Assembly: GCA_018350325.1 (NCBI GenBank) | Contig: JAEVLN010000013.1 | Span: 1,798,001 to 1,862,000 of the forward strand | Length of the DNA: 64,000 nt | DNA from: Globodera rostochiensis | Taxonomy: Eukaryota; Nematoda; Chromadorea; Rhabditida; Heteroderidae | Direction of reading: 5' to 3' | Part shown: positions 9,890 through 21,089 of the stretch, piece after piece | Numbering within the stretch: position 1 is the stretch's first letter | How the letters are laid out: each line of letters opens with the position of its first letter | The notes under the pieces: generated by a model | The model's database searches: none | Seen by the model: the letters and a program-made list of their open reading frames with translations, nothing else | Told to the model about the DNA's origin: nothing | Made by a program: the position numbers and the translations under genes

Positions 9890-10580
9890 AAGGTCAAATG
9901 CTTTTGTTGATTTAATTGATTTTAATCATCCCCCAAAATAAAAAAATATTTTTAAAAAGGTCAAATGCTTCTAAAATATGCACTTTTTTTGATTTAATTG
10001 ATTTTAATCATCCCCCCAAAATAGAAAATATTTTTAAAAAGGTCAACAAGTGCATTCATTCACTAATCATATGCTTATTGACAGAAGAAGGACAATGAAA
10101 TGGAAAAATTATTTACAAATATTAAATAATATGTGTAAGAATTGATTGGGAATAATTGTAAAGTACAACAATAAGGAATTATTATTCTCTATAATTTTTT
10201 TTCCTTAATTTTCACGTTTATCCTTAATTTTCACGTTTATCCTTAATTTTCAAAATTTTAAACCGGTTGGATTTAAATTCCCAAATTTTTATTTTCTATC
10301 GACAAATTCATAATTTTAAAAGGTTGCCCAATAAAAATTTTTCGGATTCTTACATTACAGACCGAGTGGAGTCAATTGATATATATATATTTCGTTCGAT
10401 TTTGAGTCTGGACCGTATAACGATATTTACCGGTTTTTTTTTGACTAGTTTGATGTTGGCGCTCAGAGAATTGCGCACCGGCAAAAAAAAAGAAGAAGAA
10501 GAATTGGCACAAAATACCGATCGATTTGTCTCGACGAGATAGGCTCGGAAAAATAGGTCAAAAAGTTTAGGAAATGAGTT
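9890..10580. other. Non-coding: upstream cassette fragments, partly duplicated
   Basis: The 'ttaattgattttaatcatcc' block of the family cassette occurs twice in tandem at about 9905-10045, followed by its usual flank. The rest is AT-rich. No gene is seen. Confidence 0.5.
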
Positions 10581-10589
10581 TGAACTAGA

Positions 10590-10785
10590 GCCCGGACTTG
10601 AGCTTCGAGCGAGACTCGAGACGAGATTCTCGAAAAAATCTCGTGTCTCGAAAAATCTCGAAAATTCAGTTTTGTTCGAGACGAGATGTCGAGACGAGAT
10701 TTCTCGAGAATCTCGTCGAGATTTTTCGAGATTTCGAGACGAGATCTCGTCTCGACCGGGCTTCAAGATTCTCGGTCGAAATCTC
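10590..10785. repeat. 'gagatctcg' word element
   Basis: It begins 'tagagcccggacttgag' and ends with an opposed 'gaccgggctt', with dozens of 'ctcgag/gagacgagatctcg' words between, mostly palindromic. The 87-bp element at 61417 has the same ends and word, so this is a longer relative. Open frames across it are by-products. Confidence 0.6.
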
Positions 10786-11354
10786 GATCGGTCGTCAATT
10801 CCTTTGAAGCTGTATCTCAGCTCTAAAATTATTAAAATATGTTCAGTTAACGGGGAAGAATGTGCCTGCACTCAAGCGGGGTTTAAAAAATGGGATGTTT
10901 AGAAACAATAATCGTGAAAAGTGATCACAACAAATGATGTTCATCACCATTCAATCACCATGACCATGTTCCCAATACTTATAATCATTTGCATGATTCG
11001 GTTCTTTCAGTTGATCATCAGGGTAATGCGTCCCGGCCCAATACGCATTATGCTCATCGTCGTTAGCCTGAATCACCGGCAGCAGGTTTGAGTTCGATGC
11101 ATGCCCCTGCGATTTCGAATCATCGTTCTTCTGAAATGACGCGTTTGAGGACGGCTTTTGCCCATACGGTGTCGTATAATCATGCTAAACGCGGTATCAA
11201 TTAGGGATTCTTGACACCCAAATTTTCGAGACTCGAAAAGAAACCGGGTTCACACCACGCTGATAACCTACCGTATCCGACGGGTTTGAGGACGGCTCTT
11301 GCCCATACGGTGTCGTATCCTCTTTCTGAATCGAGGGTATAAAACTTAGGGATG

Positions 11355-12100
11355 CTTGATAACTAGAGTTGGCCGGGATCGGAATCACGGTCGGGATCGG
11401 GCGGGATTATCCCAGTTTTTGGTATCCCGATCCCAGTCCCAGTTTTTGTAAAATCGGAATCCCGATCCCGGCTTTAACGATCCCGGTTTTTTCCCGAGAC
11501 TAGATATGAGACACAAACCAAGTTCACAGTATGGTGATTATTCCGGTTTTTGGGATCCCGATTCCAGTACCATTTTTGTAAAATCGGAATCCCGATTCCG
11601 GCTTTCATGATCCCGGTCATTCCCGGTCCCGTTTTTTTCCCGAGACTCGATATGAGACACAAACCAAGTTCACACCATGGTGATTATTCCGGTTTTTGGG
11701 ATCCCGATCCCAGTCCCAGTTTTTGTAAAATCGGAATCCCGATCCCGGCTTTAACGATCCCGGTTTTTTCCCGAGACTAGATATGAGACACAAACCAAGT
11801 TCACACCATGGTGATTATTCCGGTTTTTGGGATCCCGATTCCAGTACCATTTTTGTAAAATCGGAATCCCGATTCCGGCTTTCATGATCCCGGTCATTCC
11901 CGGTCCCGTTTTTTCCCGAGACTAGATATGAGACACAAACCAAGTTCACACCATGGTGATTATTCCGGTTTTTGGGATCCCGATTCCAGTACCATTTTTG
12001 TAAAATCGGAATCCCGATTCCGGCTTTCATGATCCCGGTCATTCCCGGTCCCGTTTTTTTCCCGAGACTCGATATGAGACGGAAACCGATTTCACACCAC
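11355..12100. repeat. Tandem array, about 146-bp unit with 'gggatcccgattcc' words
   Basis: Four to five units, each containing 'gagactagatatgagacaca', 'aaccaagttcacaccatggt' and then 'gggatcccgattccag...ggaatcccgattccgg'. The first segment matches the conserved family intron (compare 'gactcgatatgagacagaaa' near 1420 and 6105), so an intron piece carrying a word element was amplified. No gene is seen from 10.9 to 12.6 kb. Confidence 0.7.
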
Positions 12101-12699
12101 GCTGATAACCTACCGTATCCGACGGGTTTGAGAACGGCTCTTGCGCATACGGTGTCGTATAATCATGCTAAACGCGGTATCAATTAGGGATGCTTGACAC
12201 CCAAATTTCCGAGACTCGAACAGAAACCGAGTTCACACCACGCTGATAACCTACCGTATCCGACGGGTTTGAGGACGGCTCTTGCCCATACGGTGTCGTA
12301 TCCTCTTTCTGAATCGAGGGTATAAAACTTAGGGATGCTTTGGTACACGAAAGTTTCAGAGATTCGGATCGGTTTTCATCGAGTTTTTAGCACCTATTTT
12401 TTAGGTTTTATTTTTTAGCACCTAAAATAGATACTATCACTTATTTAAGGGATCTGAACCCCAACCAATCCCTCAAAATTTTTCGGAACTCGGAAATAGT
12501 TTCGACCCTAAAAATGTTGGTAATCGGAATTCTTCCCATCCCTTCTGCTGGTCACCCCCCGCGGCAAAATAGGAAGCCATTAATAATAAAAAAAAATGCT
12601 TATTTTATAAATAATCATAAACCATTTGAATTTAAGCTTTTACTGGGACAGGTCCTCGGTCAAAATGTCCCCTAATGTTAAAAGTAGCTACCGGTCCGA

Positions 12700-13020
12700 A
12701 TGTCGAAAGGGGTTTGAGTGCCGAATTCTACAACCTAAACCCATTAGGTCAAACATTATACCAAATGAAAGCTCTCGACGAGGAGAAGCTATTAATAAGC
12801 AAAAACTAAGCGATCTGATAATTATGAAAAAAGTTATGGCCAGAAAACCTCCAAAAATGGCCATTTTTGGAGTTTTTCACTTTTTTGGCCATAACTTTTT
12901 TAAGCATTGTCCAATCACTTAGCTTTAATTTAATGATAACTCTAACTCATCGCACGCTTTCATTTGGTATTATGTTCGACCTAATCGGTTTTGGTTGAAG
13001 AAAGTTACAACACTTTCAAC
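12700..13020. mobile_element. Palindromic element sharing a core with 41820-42090
   Basis: The left half ('aaacccattaggtcaaacat', 'ataccaaatgaaagc', 'aaaagttatggccaga') is repeated in reverse order and orientation in the right half ('ttttggccataactttttt', 'gctttcatttggtat', 'cgacctaatcggtttt'). The central 'aaaagttatggccagaaaa' hairpin is shared with the element at 41.8 kb. It is a long hairpin without coding capacity. Confidence 0.6.
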
Positions 13021-13077
13021 CTTCGGACAATTCGATCTTTGGAGTGCAAAGTATTGTATTATATTTTAGCAAATTAC

Positions 13078-13311
13078 CTTTAGTGCCTCTATGTATCTGT
13101 CTATCGTACGGTCGCTCTGGTTGAAGCCTATTTTATTCAATCTCCTGTACAAGTCTAGCTTCATTTTTATTTGACCATTTTGATACTTTTTAACCAATTT
13201 CATAGCCTTCTTATTTGATTTGAATGCTTCAAGTTCTTTTTTACCGCAAAAACCGTTTTGTAGAAAGCAACTCAATGTCAGAAGAGATAGCAAATAAAAC
13301 AATTTACGCAT
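13078..13311 (-). CDS. Small secreted protein, unrecognised
   Basis: The ATG at 13311 opens a signal peptide (MRKLFYLLSLLTLSCFLQNG, FCG) and a Lys-rich helical-looking region ending DRTIDRYIEALK. A donor 'aag|gtaattt' follows directly; reading on gives only VIC and a stop, so a further exon may exist. No downstream exon was identified because the palindromic element at 12700-13020 lies immediately beyond. I do not recognise the family. It differs from the repeat-protein family in signal peptide, composition and upstream sequence. Confidence 0.5.
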
Positions 13312-13594
13312 CTGATAAAATGTTTATTGGAGGAATTATATAAAAATTTTAATTTTATTTTATAGAGCAAATGATGTTCGATCGAGAGCATCGGTCTTGG
13401 GTCTTCTCAACTCGAGAAAAGTCTCGGACTTTTTGGGTCTCGGGGTGTCGAGCAGGGAAAAAAATGGGTTAACGGTTCGAATCCCTTCCATGCAATTGCT
13501 GTTTTTCGATGAATTAATTTACCCAGCCATTACCCTAGCCTAATACAATAGTTAGATGGGTTGCACAATTGCAGGGATGCATCCCAGTAGACAC

Positions 13595-13731
13595 CAGGGA
13601 TGTAAATCGCGCCGAAAAAAAAGCGATCGGCGATATGCGATCGCGATAAAACCTTTTCCAATGCGATATGCCCAAAAAAGGCGATAAATGCGATATATAT
13701 CGCGCAATAGCGCTAGCGATTTACATCCCTG
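13595..13731. mobile_element. hAT-like 'gcgatatcgc' word element
   Basis: Ends CAGGGATGTAAATCGC and GCGATTTACATCCCTG, flanked by GTAGACAC (13587-13594) and GTAGACAG (13732-13739), an 8-bp duplication with one mismatch. The interior is built from 'gcgat' words in both directions. 137 bp. Confidence 0.8.
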
Positions 13732-14085
13732 GTAGACAGACACGTTCACTCTCTCGTTACACTGGTGTGCCTACTCCATTTCTCTCACTTTTGCACACTA
13801 TTTCGTAGTCATATTTGGCTTATGAATAGGGTAGGTGGCGGTCGGTTAACCGAACCGAAAACCGAAATAAAACGGCAAAGGTAGTGAAAGAGGTTGTTTA
13901 ATGATATAAACAGAAATGAGTTATTTGTTTTAAACATTAAATAATATATGCCTTTTTTATATTAAATTTTATGCCATCAATCTGTACTTTTTGTGACCTG
14001 CATTGTGCCATAGATATTTGTTGCACTTTGTTTAAAATATGCCACGTTTGGCTAGAAATATATTTCCACTCTTTATTTGTTGTAT

Positions 14086-14550
14086 TTTTGTTGATTTAAA
14101 TTGATTTTAATCATCCCCCAAAATAGAAAATATTTTAAAAAGGTCAAATGCTTCTAAAATATGCAATTTTTGTTGATTTAAAGTGATTTTAATCATCCCC
14201 CAAAATAGAAAATATTTTAAAAAAGGTCAAATGCTTCTAAAATATGCAATTTTTGTTGATTTAAAGTGATTTTAATCATCCCCCAAAATAGAAAATATTT
14301 TAAAAAGGTCAAATGCTTCTAAAATATGCAATTTTTGTTGATTTAAATTGATTTTAATCATCCCCCAAAATAGAAAATATTTTTAAAAAGGTCAAATGCT
14401 TATAAAATATACACTTTTTGTTGATTTAAATTGATTTTAATCATCCCCCAAAATAGAAAATATTTTTAAAAAGGTCAAATGCTTATAAAATATGCACTTT
14501 TTGTTGATTTAATTGATTTTAATCATCCCCCAAAATAAAAAATAATTTTA
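14086..14550. repeat. Tandem array of an 81-84 bp piece of the secreted-gene upstream cassette
   Basis: Six units of 'ttgattttaatcatccccca' plus 'aaatagaaaatattt', 'aaaaaggtcaaatgcttcta' and 'aaatatgcaatttttgt'. A single unit of this sequence lies upstream of each secreted-protein gene, so this is local amplification of part of that cassette with no gene attached. Confidence 0.8.
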
Positions 14551-15040
14551 AAAAGGTCAACAAGTGCATTCATTCACTAATCATATGCTTATTGACAGAA
14601 GAAGGACAATGAAATGGAAAATTATTTACAAATATAAAATAATATGTCTAAGAATTGATTGGAAATAATAATTATAAAATACAACAATATGGAATTATTA
14701 ATTCTCTATAATTTTATACTCATTTACCTATTTTCGGGTTGGAACGCGAGTTTTGATCCTAACTTAGGGTTGTCACCCCGAAAACCCCGACTCCGATCCC
14801 CGACGATTTTGGATCAATCCCCGACCTCGATAGCAACTTAGGTGGTTTTAAAAAATGCGGATATCCGCCGCGGGATATCCTCCGGTGATGGGATTTTGGG
14901 TGCTTACGGATACGGCCGGATAGCGGGTGGATATGAGATTTTGAGGACGAACGGATACGGTAACGAAAATTCGTAACCGTACACAGCCCCCTGCTGGTCC
15001 TGCTCTGGTTATTAGCATTTTTTTGCGTTTCAGTGAGAAG

Positions 15041-15352
15041 GGGAGCCGGTAAATTGCTCTCCGTGAAAAAAATAAAAATGACAAAATTCATCCCAGACTT
15101 AGGCCTAAGCCTTACGAACCCCAAGTCTCTAACGTTTTCCCTATTAGTTCTAATTCGATGCCAAAAATATTTTAAAAATCGGAAATAATTTAAAATTTTT
15201 TGCTCCTTCATAGACACTCACCGAATGTTATAAGAAATCATTTACATAATCAGGGTTCGAACCACGAAAATATTTTATTTTCTCACGGAAAGCAATTTCC
15301 GCGTTTGAGGGAAATTTTCCGAAAACTATCGGAGAGCAATTTACCTAGACTC
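15041..15352. mobile_element. Inverted-repeat element with 8-bp target duplication
   Basis: GTGAGAAG at 15033-15040 and 15353-15360. Ends share 'ggtaaattgctctccg' in inverted orientation. The opposite arm at about 36790 reads uninterrupted ('gcgcttctcactgaaacgc'), so this is an insertion into the left arm only. It contains 'cggatatccg' words and non-coding DNA. Confidence 0.8.
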
Positions 15353-15522
15353 GTGAGAAGCGCCCAAAAAACGCAATATCAACAACAAAACATTTTTTGT
15401 TTTCCAACAATAAAATCAATCGTGAACAAGAAAGAAGAGTGTGAAGGAAGTGATCGCGAATGATCGTGTTGTTCTTTCTTCTCTTTAGCCGGACGGACTC
15501 ATTGATCAATGCAATTCTTTTA

Positions 15523-16940
15523 CTACTTTCGGCTTCGGTCGGATGATTTAGTGGATGAGTCTGATGAATAATCGTACCATTGTCGAGTGAACCCATTAGC
15601 AGATGGATTGAACCCATTAGCAGATGGATTGAACCCATTAGCAGGTGGATAGAACCCTGGTGGATAGGACTCTGGATCGAACCCAGGTGGGTACGGACTC
15701 TGCTCAAAACTGTCAAACGATGCTGTGGTGGCTTGTTGATTGGGCGAGTTTGTTGGCGGCATGTGCTTCTGAACAGTGTATCAGTTAGAGACAGGGTTGG
15801 CACAGTCAAAATAGTGCCAAAATATGGCGCCAGTGTCCAAAAATATGGCGCTAAGTTACAAAAACAAACAAAATTTGAAAAATACGGTACTTTTTTTGAA
15901 GCTCCGGTAGTGCCGCCGATAGACGCCGTCGGGGAAAAAAATTATTTGAATGGCGAAATGGTCAGCAATTTAACAATTTTTATTAAGAATTTGAGCACAA
16001 AATCTTCAAAAATTAGGCACATTTTCAAAAATCGCAAAAATATGGCAAAACATAAAATAGGCATGGCACGGACACCGACAAATGCCATATAAATATGGTA
16101 GAAACAGAGATGGCGGGGTATTTTGATGTGCTGGACATGAATTTGAAAATAATTTTCGAATCAGACAAAGTGTCCACAACTTTTGAGGACAAAGTGTCAA
16201 CATTTTGGATGGGACGCATCAAATTTAGTATGTACTAGTCGTACAGTGGGTGGGGTTGGGGAACAAAGTGACCAAAACAAACAGAACGCTACCGTCTGCT
16301 CCGCTAGTTGGTTTGAGTTTGACGCTTCCCCACGCGTATGCTTCCTCTGAATAGTGTATAAAACATAGGCAATCATTTTCGAATCAAACAAAAATGCCGA
16401 CAACTTTTAGGACAAAGTGTCGACAAAATTTTGGGTGAGGGACACACCAAATTTGGTCCAGTGAAGTTGAACAAAGTGACACTAAGACAAACAGAACGGT
16501 ACCGGCAGTGTTGCTAATGCTTCTTGTACTTTGTTCCAACTGTCTGCTTTTGTTGCACTACTTCCACGCTGCGGCTGTTTCAGCCGATCATCAGTGTGAT
16601 GCGTGCTGTCCCAATACTTATTGTCCGTATATTCGTCATTCTTGTCATCATATATCGCCTGCGGGGTTGATGTTATGTCAGCATCCTTCTGAATTGTGTA
16701 TGGCTTAGGGGGATGTTGCTCCCCACATCTGAGCGCAATTCAATTTCTTTAAAGAATTTTCAAAAATAAATTTTTGTTTTTTTTGCAAAACTTTATTTTG
16801 TGGGGGGGGGGGGGGGGGGGGTGTCGGCGGCGCCTACCGGCAACCCCTGATACCTTCTTCTCGCGGTCTTTCCCGGCATTACAAATTGCGGACAATGTCA
16901 AAATGGCAAACATTATTAGTACAACAACGTACAATTTCAT
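15523..16940 (-). CDS. Secreted repeat protein, four exons (left-arm copy)
   Basis: Exons on the reverse strand: 16940-16854 (MKLYVVVLIMFAILTLSAIC, NAGKDREKK), 16688-16503 (62 codons, beginning KDADITSTP and ending EALATLP), 16346-16293 (RKHTRGEASNSNQLAEQT) and 15768-15523 (beginning KHMPPTNSPNQQATTASF, with PPGF and NPSANGF repeats, ending SSDRSRK and a stop). All introns are phase 0, start gta, and end in 'tacac(a/t)(a/g)ttcag'-type acceptors. Total about 190 residues. The introns resemble one another and those of the paralogue at 33725, while exons 2 and 4 differ. Predicted secreted; its architecture is compatible with a hypervariable effector, but the function is unknown. A poly-G tract (16802-16821) lies in intron 1. 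Confidence 0.7.
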
Positions 16941-17265
16941 GCCGACCTGCTGAAGGGCAAAATTAAAATGGAATTAACTTTTAAGTTTATTTTAATTCAA
17001 TGAAAACATTTAAAAATTTAACACAAAATTTCTTTCTGAAGCTTTTTGGAGTGATTAAAGAGAGTTGTGTAAGCCTTGGGAATGAATGAATATTTTAGCT
17101 TAGCTATTCATTTCCATTTATATTGACGAATTTACAGACATAATCAATATTATTTTTGAGTTTATGCTTATAAAATATGCACTTTTTTGTTGATTTAATT
17201 GATTTTAATCATCCCCCAAAATAGAAAATGATTTAAAAAGGTCAAATGCATTCATTCACTCTTGT
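16941..17265 (-). promoter_or_regulatory. Upstream cassette of the left-arm secreted gene
   Basis: Same landmarks as 84-530, including 'gaatgaatgaatatttt', 'gacataatcaatatt' and 'aatcatcccccaaaatag', ending abruptly at the arm border. Confidence 0.6.
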
Positions 17266-17269
17266 TTTG

Positions 17270-18495
17270 GTCGTATAATTAAAAAATATTTAAAATTTAT
17301 TAAAACATTTTTATTATTGGGGGAATATTATTGTGAGTGGAGGAAAACCGATAAATAAGTGCTTACACTCAAGCGGATTCAAAAAAACCGGGAAATCCCG
17401 TCCTGGTCCCGGTCTAATGCGAAAATCTTCTTCCAACCGAAACTCGAAACGAAACAAAAAATTTTCCCGAATCCAAAACTCGAAACCCCAAAATACTCGA
17501 AATTTCTCGAAACCGAAATTTCGCCCAGCCCTGGTCCGGTCCGATCCGATATCACGTCCCAGCGCAAAACTTTGCATCCCTCAAATTGATTTTTCTCAGA
17601 AATTTTTTCCAAGCCTTTAGGGATTTTTTTTCCTCAAATTTACCCCTGATTTCAGTGTATTTTGGAGTTTTCGGATCTCCATGAAGGAGCCAATAGGTAC
17701 CTTTTTTGATCAGTATCAAAAGTTATGCCTGCATGAATTTTTTTTGGATTTTTGGCCACACAAAACATTGATTTTTTTTGTTTTTAAATTGCACATTTAC
17801 TTTTGCCCGCCACTGTTGTATGTACACATCCCTTCCGGTCCGAAGCTCACTCGTCTGAATCCCACCACAGATGCCAAAAAATGTCTCAAAGCCCATCAAA
17901 TTAAAAAATTTAAATTCATTAACTAAATAACAAAACGCTTTTATTTCTTAGCTTTTGACGCCCATTGGCTCAATTCGACACCATTTTTGGCGACGTAAAA
18001 GACATAAATTCCATTAAAACAAGTTTTTTTCAACATTCCTTTAAATGTTTAGCCATATTAGGCTTACATTGTCAAGCCTTTTTGCGTTTCCTGTATCCAA
18101 GTTACAGAAATAGCCCCGGAAGAAGATGTATGGCGATTGATCGGTGAGCGGGCTAACAAATAAGCAAAGTTTGGACGGGACGGGAGGGGCCTCGAGAGTG
18201 CAAAAGGAAGCAGCCTGCCCGACCGGACCGGACTGGATTTGGCCGGAAATGTGGACGGGGGGTGGGGGACGACACTTATGGGCCGGCCGCCACCGTTTCG
18301 CCATGACATGTCGCGCATCTTGCGCACTCCGGTGATGACCAAAATGCGCAAATACAATAACAGCAACAGCAGCAGCAGCTGGAGGAGGGGAGGACCAACC
18401 GATCGGACTTTCAGAGGGGAACGACCGGACGGACGGACACATTCGCGGATTCCAAGTCCCACCAATCAACCACAAATTGTCTCTGCATTTGAAAA
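17270..18495. other. Non-coding; GC-rich leader upstream of the Gly/Ala-rich gene
   Basis: 17325-17385 holds a truncated SINE-like piece; 17400-17560 holds diverged 'gaaactcgaaac' words. From about 18110 to 18495 the DNA is markedly GC-rich with overlapping open frames on both strands. None has a recognisable domain, so I read this as promoter and leader DNA. Confidence 0.4.
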
Positions 18496-19877
18496 ATGCT
18501 GTTTCTGCTGGACGCCGGTCGCCGCCTTTCTTGGTGCGCAGCCATTTTGTTCAGCTTCTTCCGCACTGCTAGCAGTTGCTTCGGTGGCGGCCTCGGCTGT
18601 GGTGGCATGGGCCCTTGGGCGGGCGGGCCGGGCGCGTTTGGTTGGGGTGGAGGACTTATGGGCGGCGCTGGCGCTGACTGGTCCATGGGACGCGGGGGAT
18701 ATGCAGCAGCGCCATTTTTGGGCGCCTATGGTGCACCACCATACATGACGGGTAAGGGATTTGTAGGCGGGTAGAGTGGGGGATTAGGGTCCTATGACTA
18801 ACCAGATTTCGGGATCCCGACCCAAGCCCGAAATTTCATGAGACCAAGGCACGGTCAGGCCGCGAACACTTTGTTTTCGGCATATCTCGGGATTTGGAAT
18901 TGTGAAAAACATTCAAACCCAAGCATTTAAACCAACATTTGCGTTGCCTATCTCATTGAAATTTATTTATCTTTATTCAAAATTATTTAAAATACCGTAT
19001 TCCTCGTCGTCTATTTGAAGCCCCGGGGGCTTCTAATCTTCAACCGCCCCTCGAGGGGGGGGACAAATATTAAGATTTTGTATGAGGCACTTTCGAGTAG
19101 GTCAATCATTTCGATAACCACAAAAAGGGCAGAGCATCGTGCCTCATTTGAACATACAAAAAAAAACATTTTAAGTATGGAGAGCAGAGAAAAAGAGGAC
19201 CCCTGGGAAAACAAATCGGGGGTTTTTTTGACCAAAGTTTGGGCCAATTCGTTAAGAATCCCGATCCCCGCGGGATTGAAGCAATGTTCGGTCTCAAGAC
19301 CCCGAATTCTGACCCACGGGATCCCGAGTAGGTGTCGACGGAATCCCCCGGTCTCTACTAGAGACCGGCCGAGATCGAGATCTCGACCGAGATATTCCGA
19401 GAGTCTAGGTCTCGAATCTCGGAAATTTGTCGAAAACTCCGAGACCTAGACTCTCGGAAATTTGGAGATTTTTATTTCGAAAGTCTAGGTCTCGGCCCAT
19501 CCCCAAATCTCGATCTCGGATTTTTCAAAATTCCGGTCTCTAGCCTCTACAGTAGAGGCATTGTTTAAACTTTAAAATTCCAACCCTAATTTTGAAAAGG
19601 TGCCTATGCCGCTGGCATTTATGCGGCTGCACCGGCTGCTGCCGCCTTCATCGGCCCGTGTTGTGCACCAACAGCAGCATTCGGCGGTCTCATCGGCTTC
19701 AGAAGGAAACGACGACGGAGCAGCGGCGGCGGCGACGGTGGGCCCCCCGGGCGCCCCACATTTGTGCATGCCGCAACAATTCACTACAAAAAGCGTGAAG
19801 ACGATGCTGGACTTGGTGTTGTGCCATCGAACAAAACGATTTCAACCCAAACGCCCAAAAAATTGTTTCCCAAATAA
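18496..19877 (+). CDS. Gly/Ala-rich secreted protein
   Basis: Exon 1 (18496-18751) starts with a hydrophobic leader (LSWCAAILFSFF) followed by a glycine-rich segment (FGGGLGCGGMGPWAGGPG, GFVGG-like context) ending PPYMTG. Donor 'acgg|gtaagg', acceptor 'gaaaag|g'. Exon 2 (19600-19877) continues in phase with AYAAGIYAAAPAAAAFIGP and CCAPTAAFGG, a basic stretch (FRRKRRRSSGGGDGG) and a 60-residue tail to TAA. Total about 177 residues. The composition resembles nematode Gly/Ala-rich secreted or cuticle-associated proteins, but no defined domain is present. The intron carries a word element at 19359-19542. The start is the first ATG before the hydrophobic segment; a signal anchor cannot be excluded. 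Confidence 0.55.
19359..19542. mobile_element. hAT-like 'gagatctcg' element inside an intron
   Basis: Ends TAGAGACCGG and CCGGTCTCTA, flanked by GTCTCTAC (19351-19358) and GCCTCTAC (19543-19550). The interior is made of 'gagatcgagatctcg' words. 184 bp. Confidence 0.75.
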
Positions 19878-19879
19878 AC

Positions 19880-20500
19880 ACAACTTGTTTTGACATGTTT
19901 TTATTGTTGTTAAAGAAAGGTAGAGCTCTGCAGTAGATCTGTTTTAACAAATGTAGTAAATATTAAGGTTCTTCAAAAAAACTTTTTTTTTTGTTTGTAA
20001 GCCGACAGAAAGGTGGCCCCGGGGGGGGGGGGGGGGGGGGGGTTCGGAATAATCGCAGAATTCGATTATCAACTCCATCTCGGATTGACATTTTGACGCT
20101 TTGTTTTGACATTTGTCTGAGTGAATTAATGTCAACAACTTCTGCAAATTCGTCAATTATTTAAACAAATAAAAATGGGATCAACCGTGTCTGTTTTTAA
20201 AATATTTGATTTTTCAATTTCTTTATATAAATCATCGCATCATATTTTGCAACGGGACAAACAAAACTTTTGTCGGTTTGGGAGAGAAAGCAATTCATGG
20301 CCAAATAACCACAAGCCGCCAACAAGCCACACAAACGTCTTTTATACACATAATTTTCATATTTGTACATTTTATTAAGCAAATTTAAATAAAAAACCAA
20401 TGATCACAGTAAATAAATAATACATTTAATTCAAAAAATTCAGTTCCCTAAAAATTGACCTTCTGAATCCGCCCCCCCCACGAAACCCACGAGGAGACCA
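19880..20500. other. Non-coding stretch
   Basis: 3' flank of the Gly/Ala-rich gene, a poly-G run at about 20020-20042 and AT-rich DNA. No supported gene. Confidence 0.4.
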
Positions 20501-20504
20501 ACCG

Positions 20505-21085
20505 AGTGCAGCCGCTGAGTGTTTCACTTACCACCGACACTTCACCCCTCCTGCACACATTGGACTCTGTTTTGAGTATCTCTCGAGCCTAAATAACCAA
20601 ATATTTAAATATTTTAATTAAAATTGAATATTTTTGTGCGCCATTTGTAAACGGCTCGCCACCATTTGATAGTGAAAGGCAAGCGCAGTGTTTATTTGGC
20701 AAAAAAAGACGTTTTGTCCCAGCTCTCTAATCCGTATGCTTAAAAATCAAAAAAGCACAGAACTCTATCAGCTGGGCAACAAAAAAAAATCCAAAATTTT
20801 GGTTCTGTTTGATTTCTGTTAAAAATGGAAGCAAAAGCAAAAATAGCAATTTTTTTAAAGAAATTTTTTTTGAGTTTCCCAAAACCGCCAATAAATTGCA
20901 ATTTTTTGAATTATTTGTTAAGCAAAAAACCGTTGTTGTTCATCGACTCCCCTCCTGTCGCCTTGCTGTCAACTTCCATCGCTTCCATTTCAAACAAACA
21001 TACACAAATTTATTTAGTCAGTTTTTTAAATAATGATGAAATTGCTAAATGATAACATCAAATTAAAATTGCGAATTATGAAGCA
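20505..21085 (-). pseudogene. Inverted partial copy of the PP2A catalytic subunit gene
   Basis: Read in reverse, 21085 to about 20885 matches 23510-23720 (5' flank, exon 1, start of intron 1), with exon 1 identical over about 60 bp, including the ATG and codons [19 protein letters not shown]. 20775 to about 20513 matches 24185-24425 (end of intron 2 and exon 3, [11 protein letters not shown]). Exon 2 is missing, and exon 3 has small insertions that shift the frame (for example 'aatgtgtgcagg' against 'aatgtgcagg'). It is a recent inverted duplicate truncated after exon 3, so no phosphatase is made. Confidence 0.85.
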
Positions 21086-21089
21086 AAAT

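Larger units (their letters stand above)
15000..17265. repeat. Left arm of a large inverted duplication
   Basis: Read in reverse, this matches 33290-36815 in the same order: upstream cassette, signal-peptide exon, conserved intron, exon 2, intron, exon 3, intron, exon 4, 3' flank 'gaacaagaaagaagagtgtg' and 'ttgcgtttcagtgagaag'. The arms differ by insertions at 15041-15352 (left) and at 33837-34609 and 35169-35945 (right) and by exon changes. Confidence 0.8.

Noticed and set aside
10350..10871. 173-codon reverse-strand open frame and its forward counterparts
   Set aside because: It runs through the 'gagatctcg' word array; composition (RSR, SRD, EIS repeats) follows the DNA repeat on both strands.
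13455..13500. Box-B-like 'ggttcgaatccc' as a tRNA
   Set aside because: No A box or stems; isolated motif.
18041..18475. 144-codon reverse-strand open frame
   Set aside because: GC-rich DNA with open frames on both strands; no domain, no splice support, and it overlaps the leader of the Gly/Ala-rich gene.
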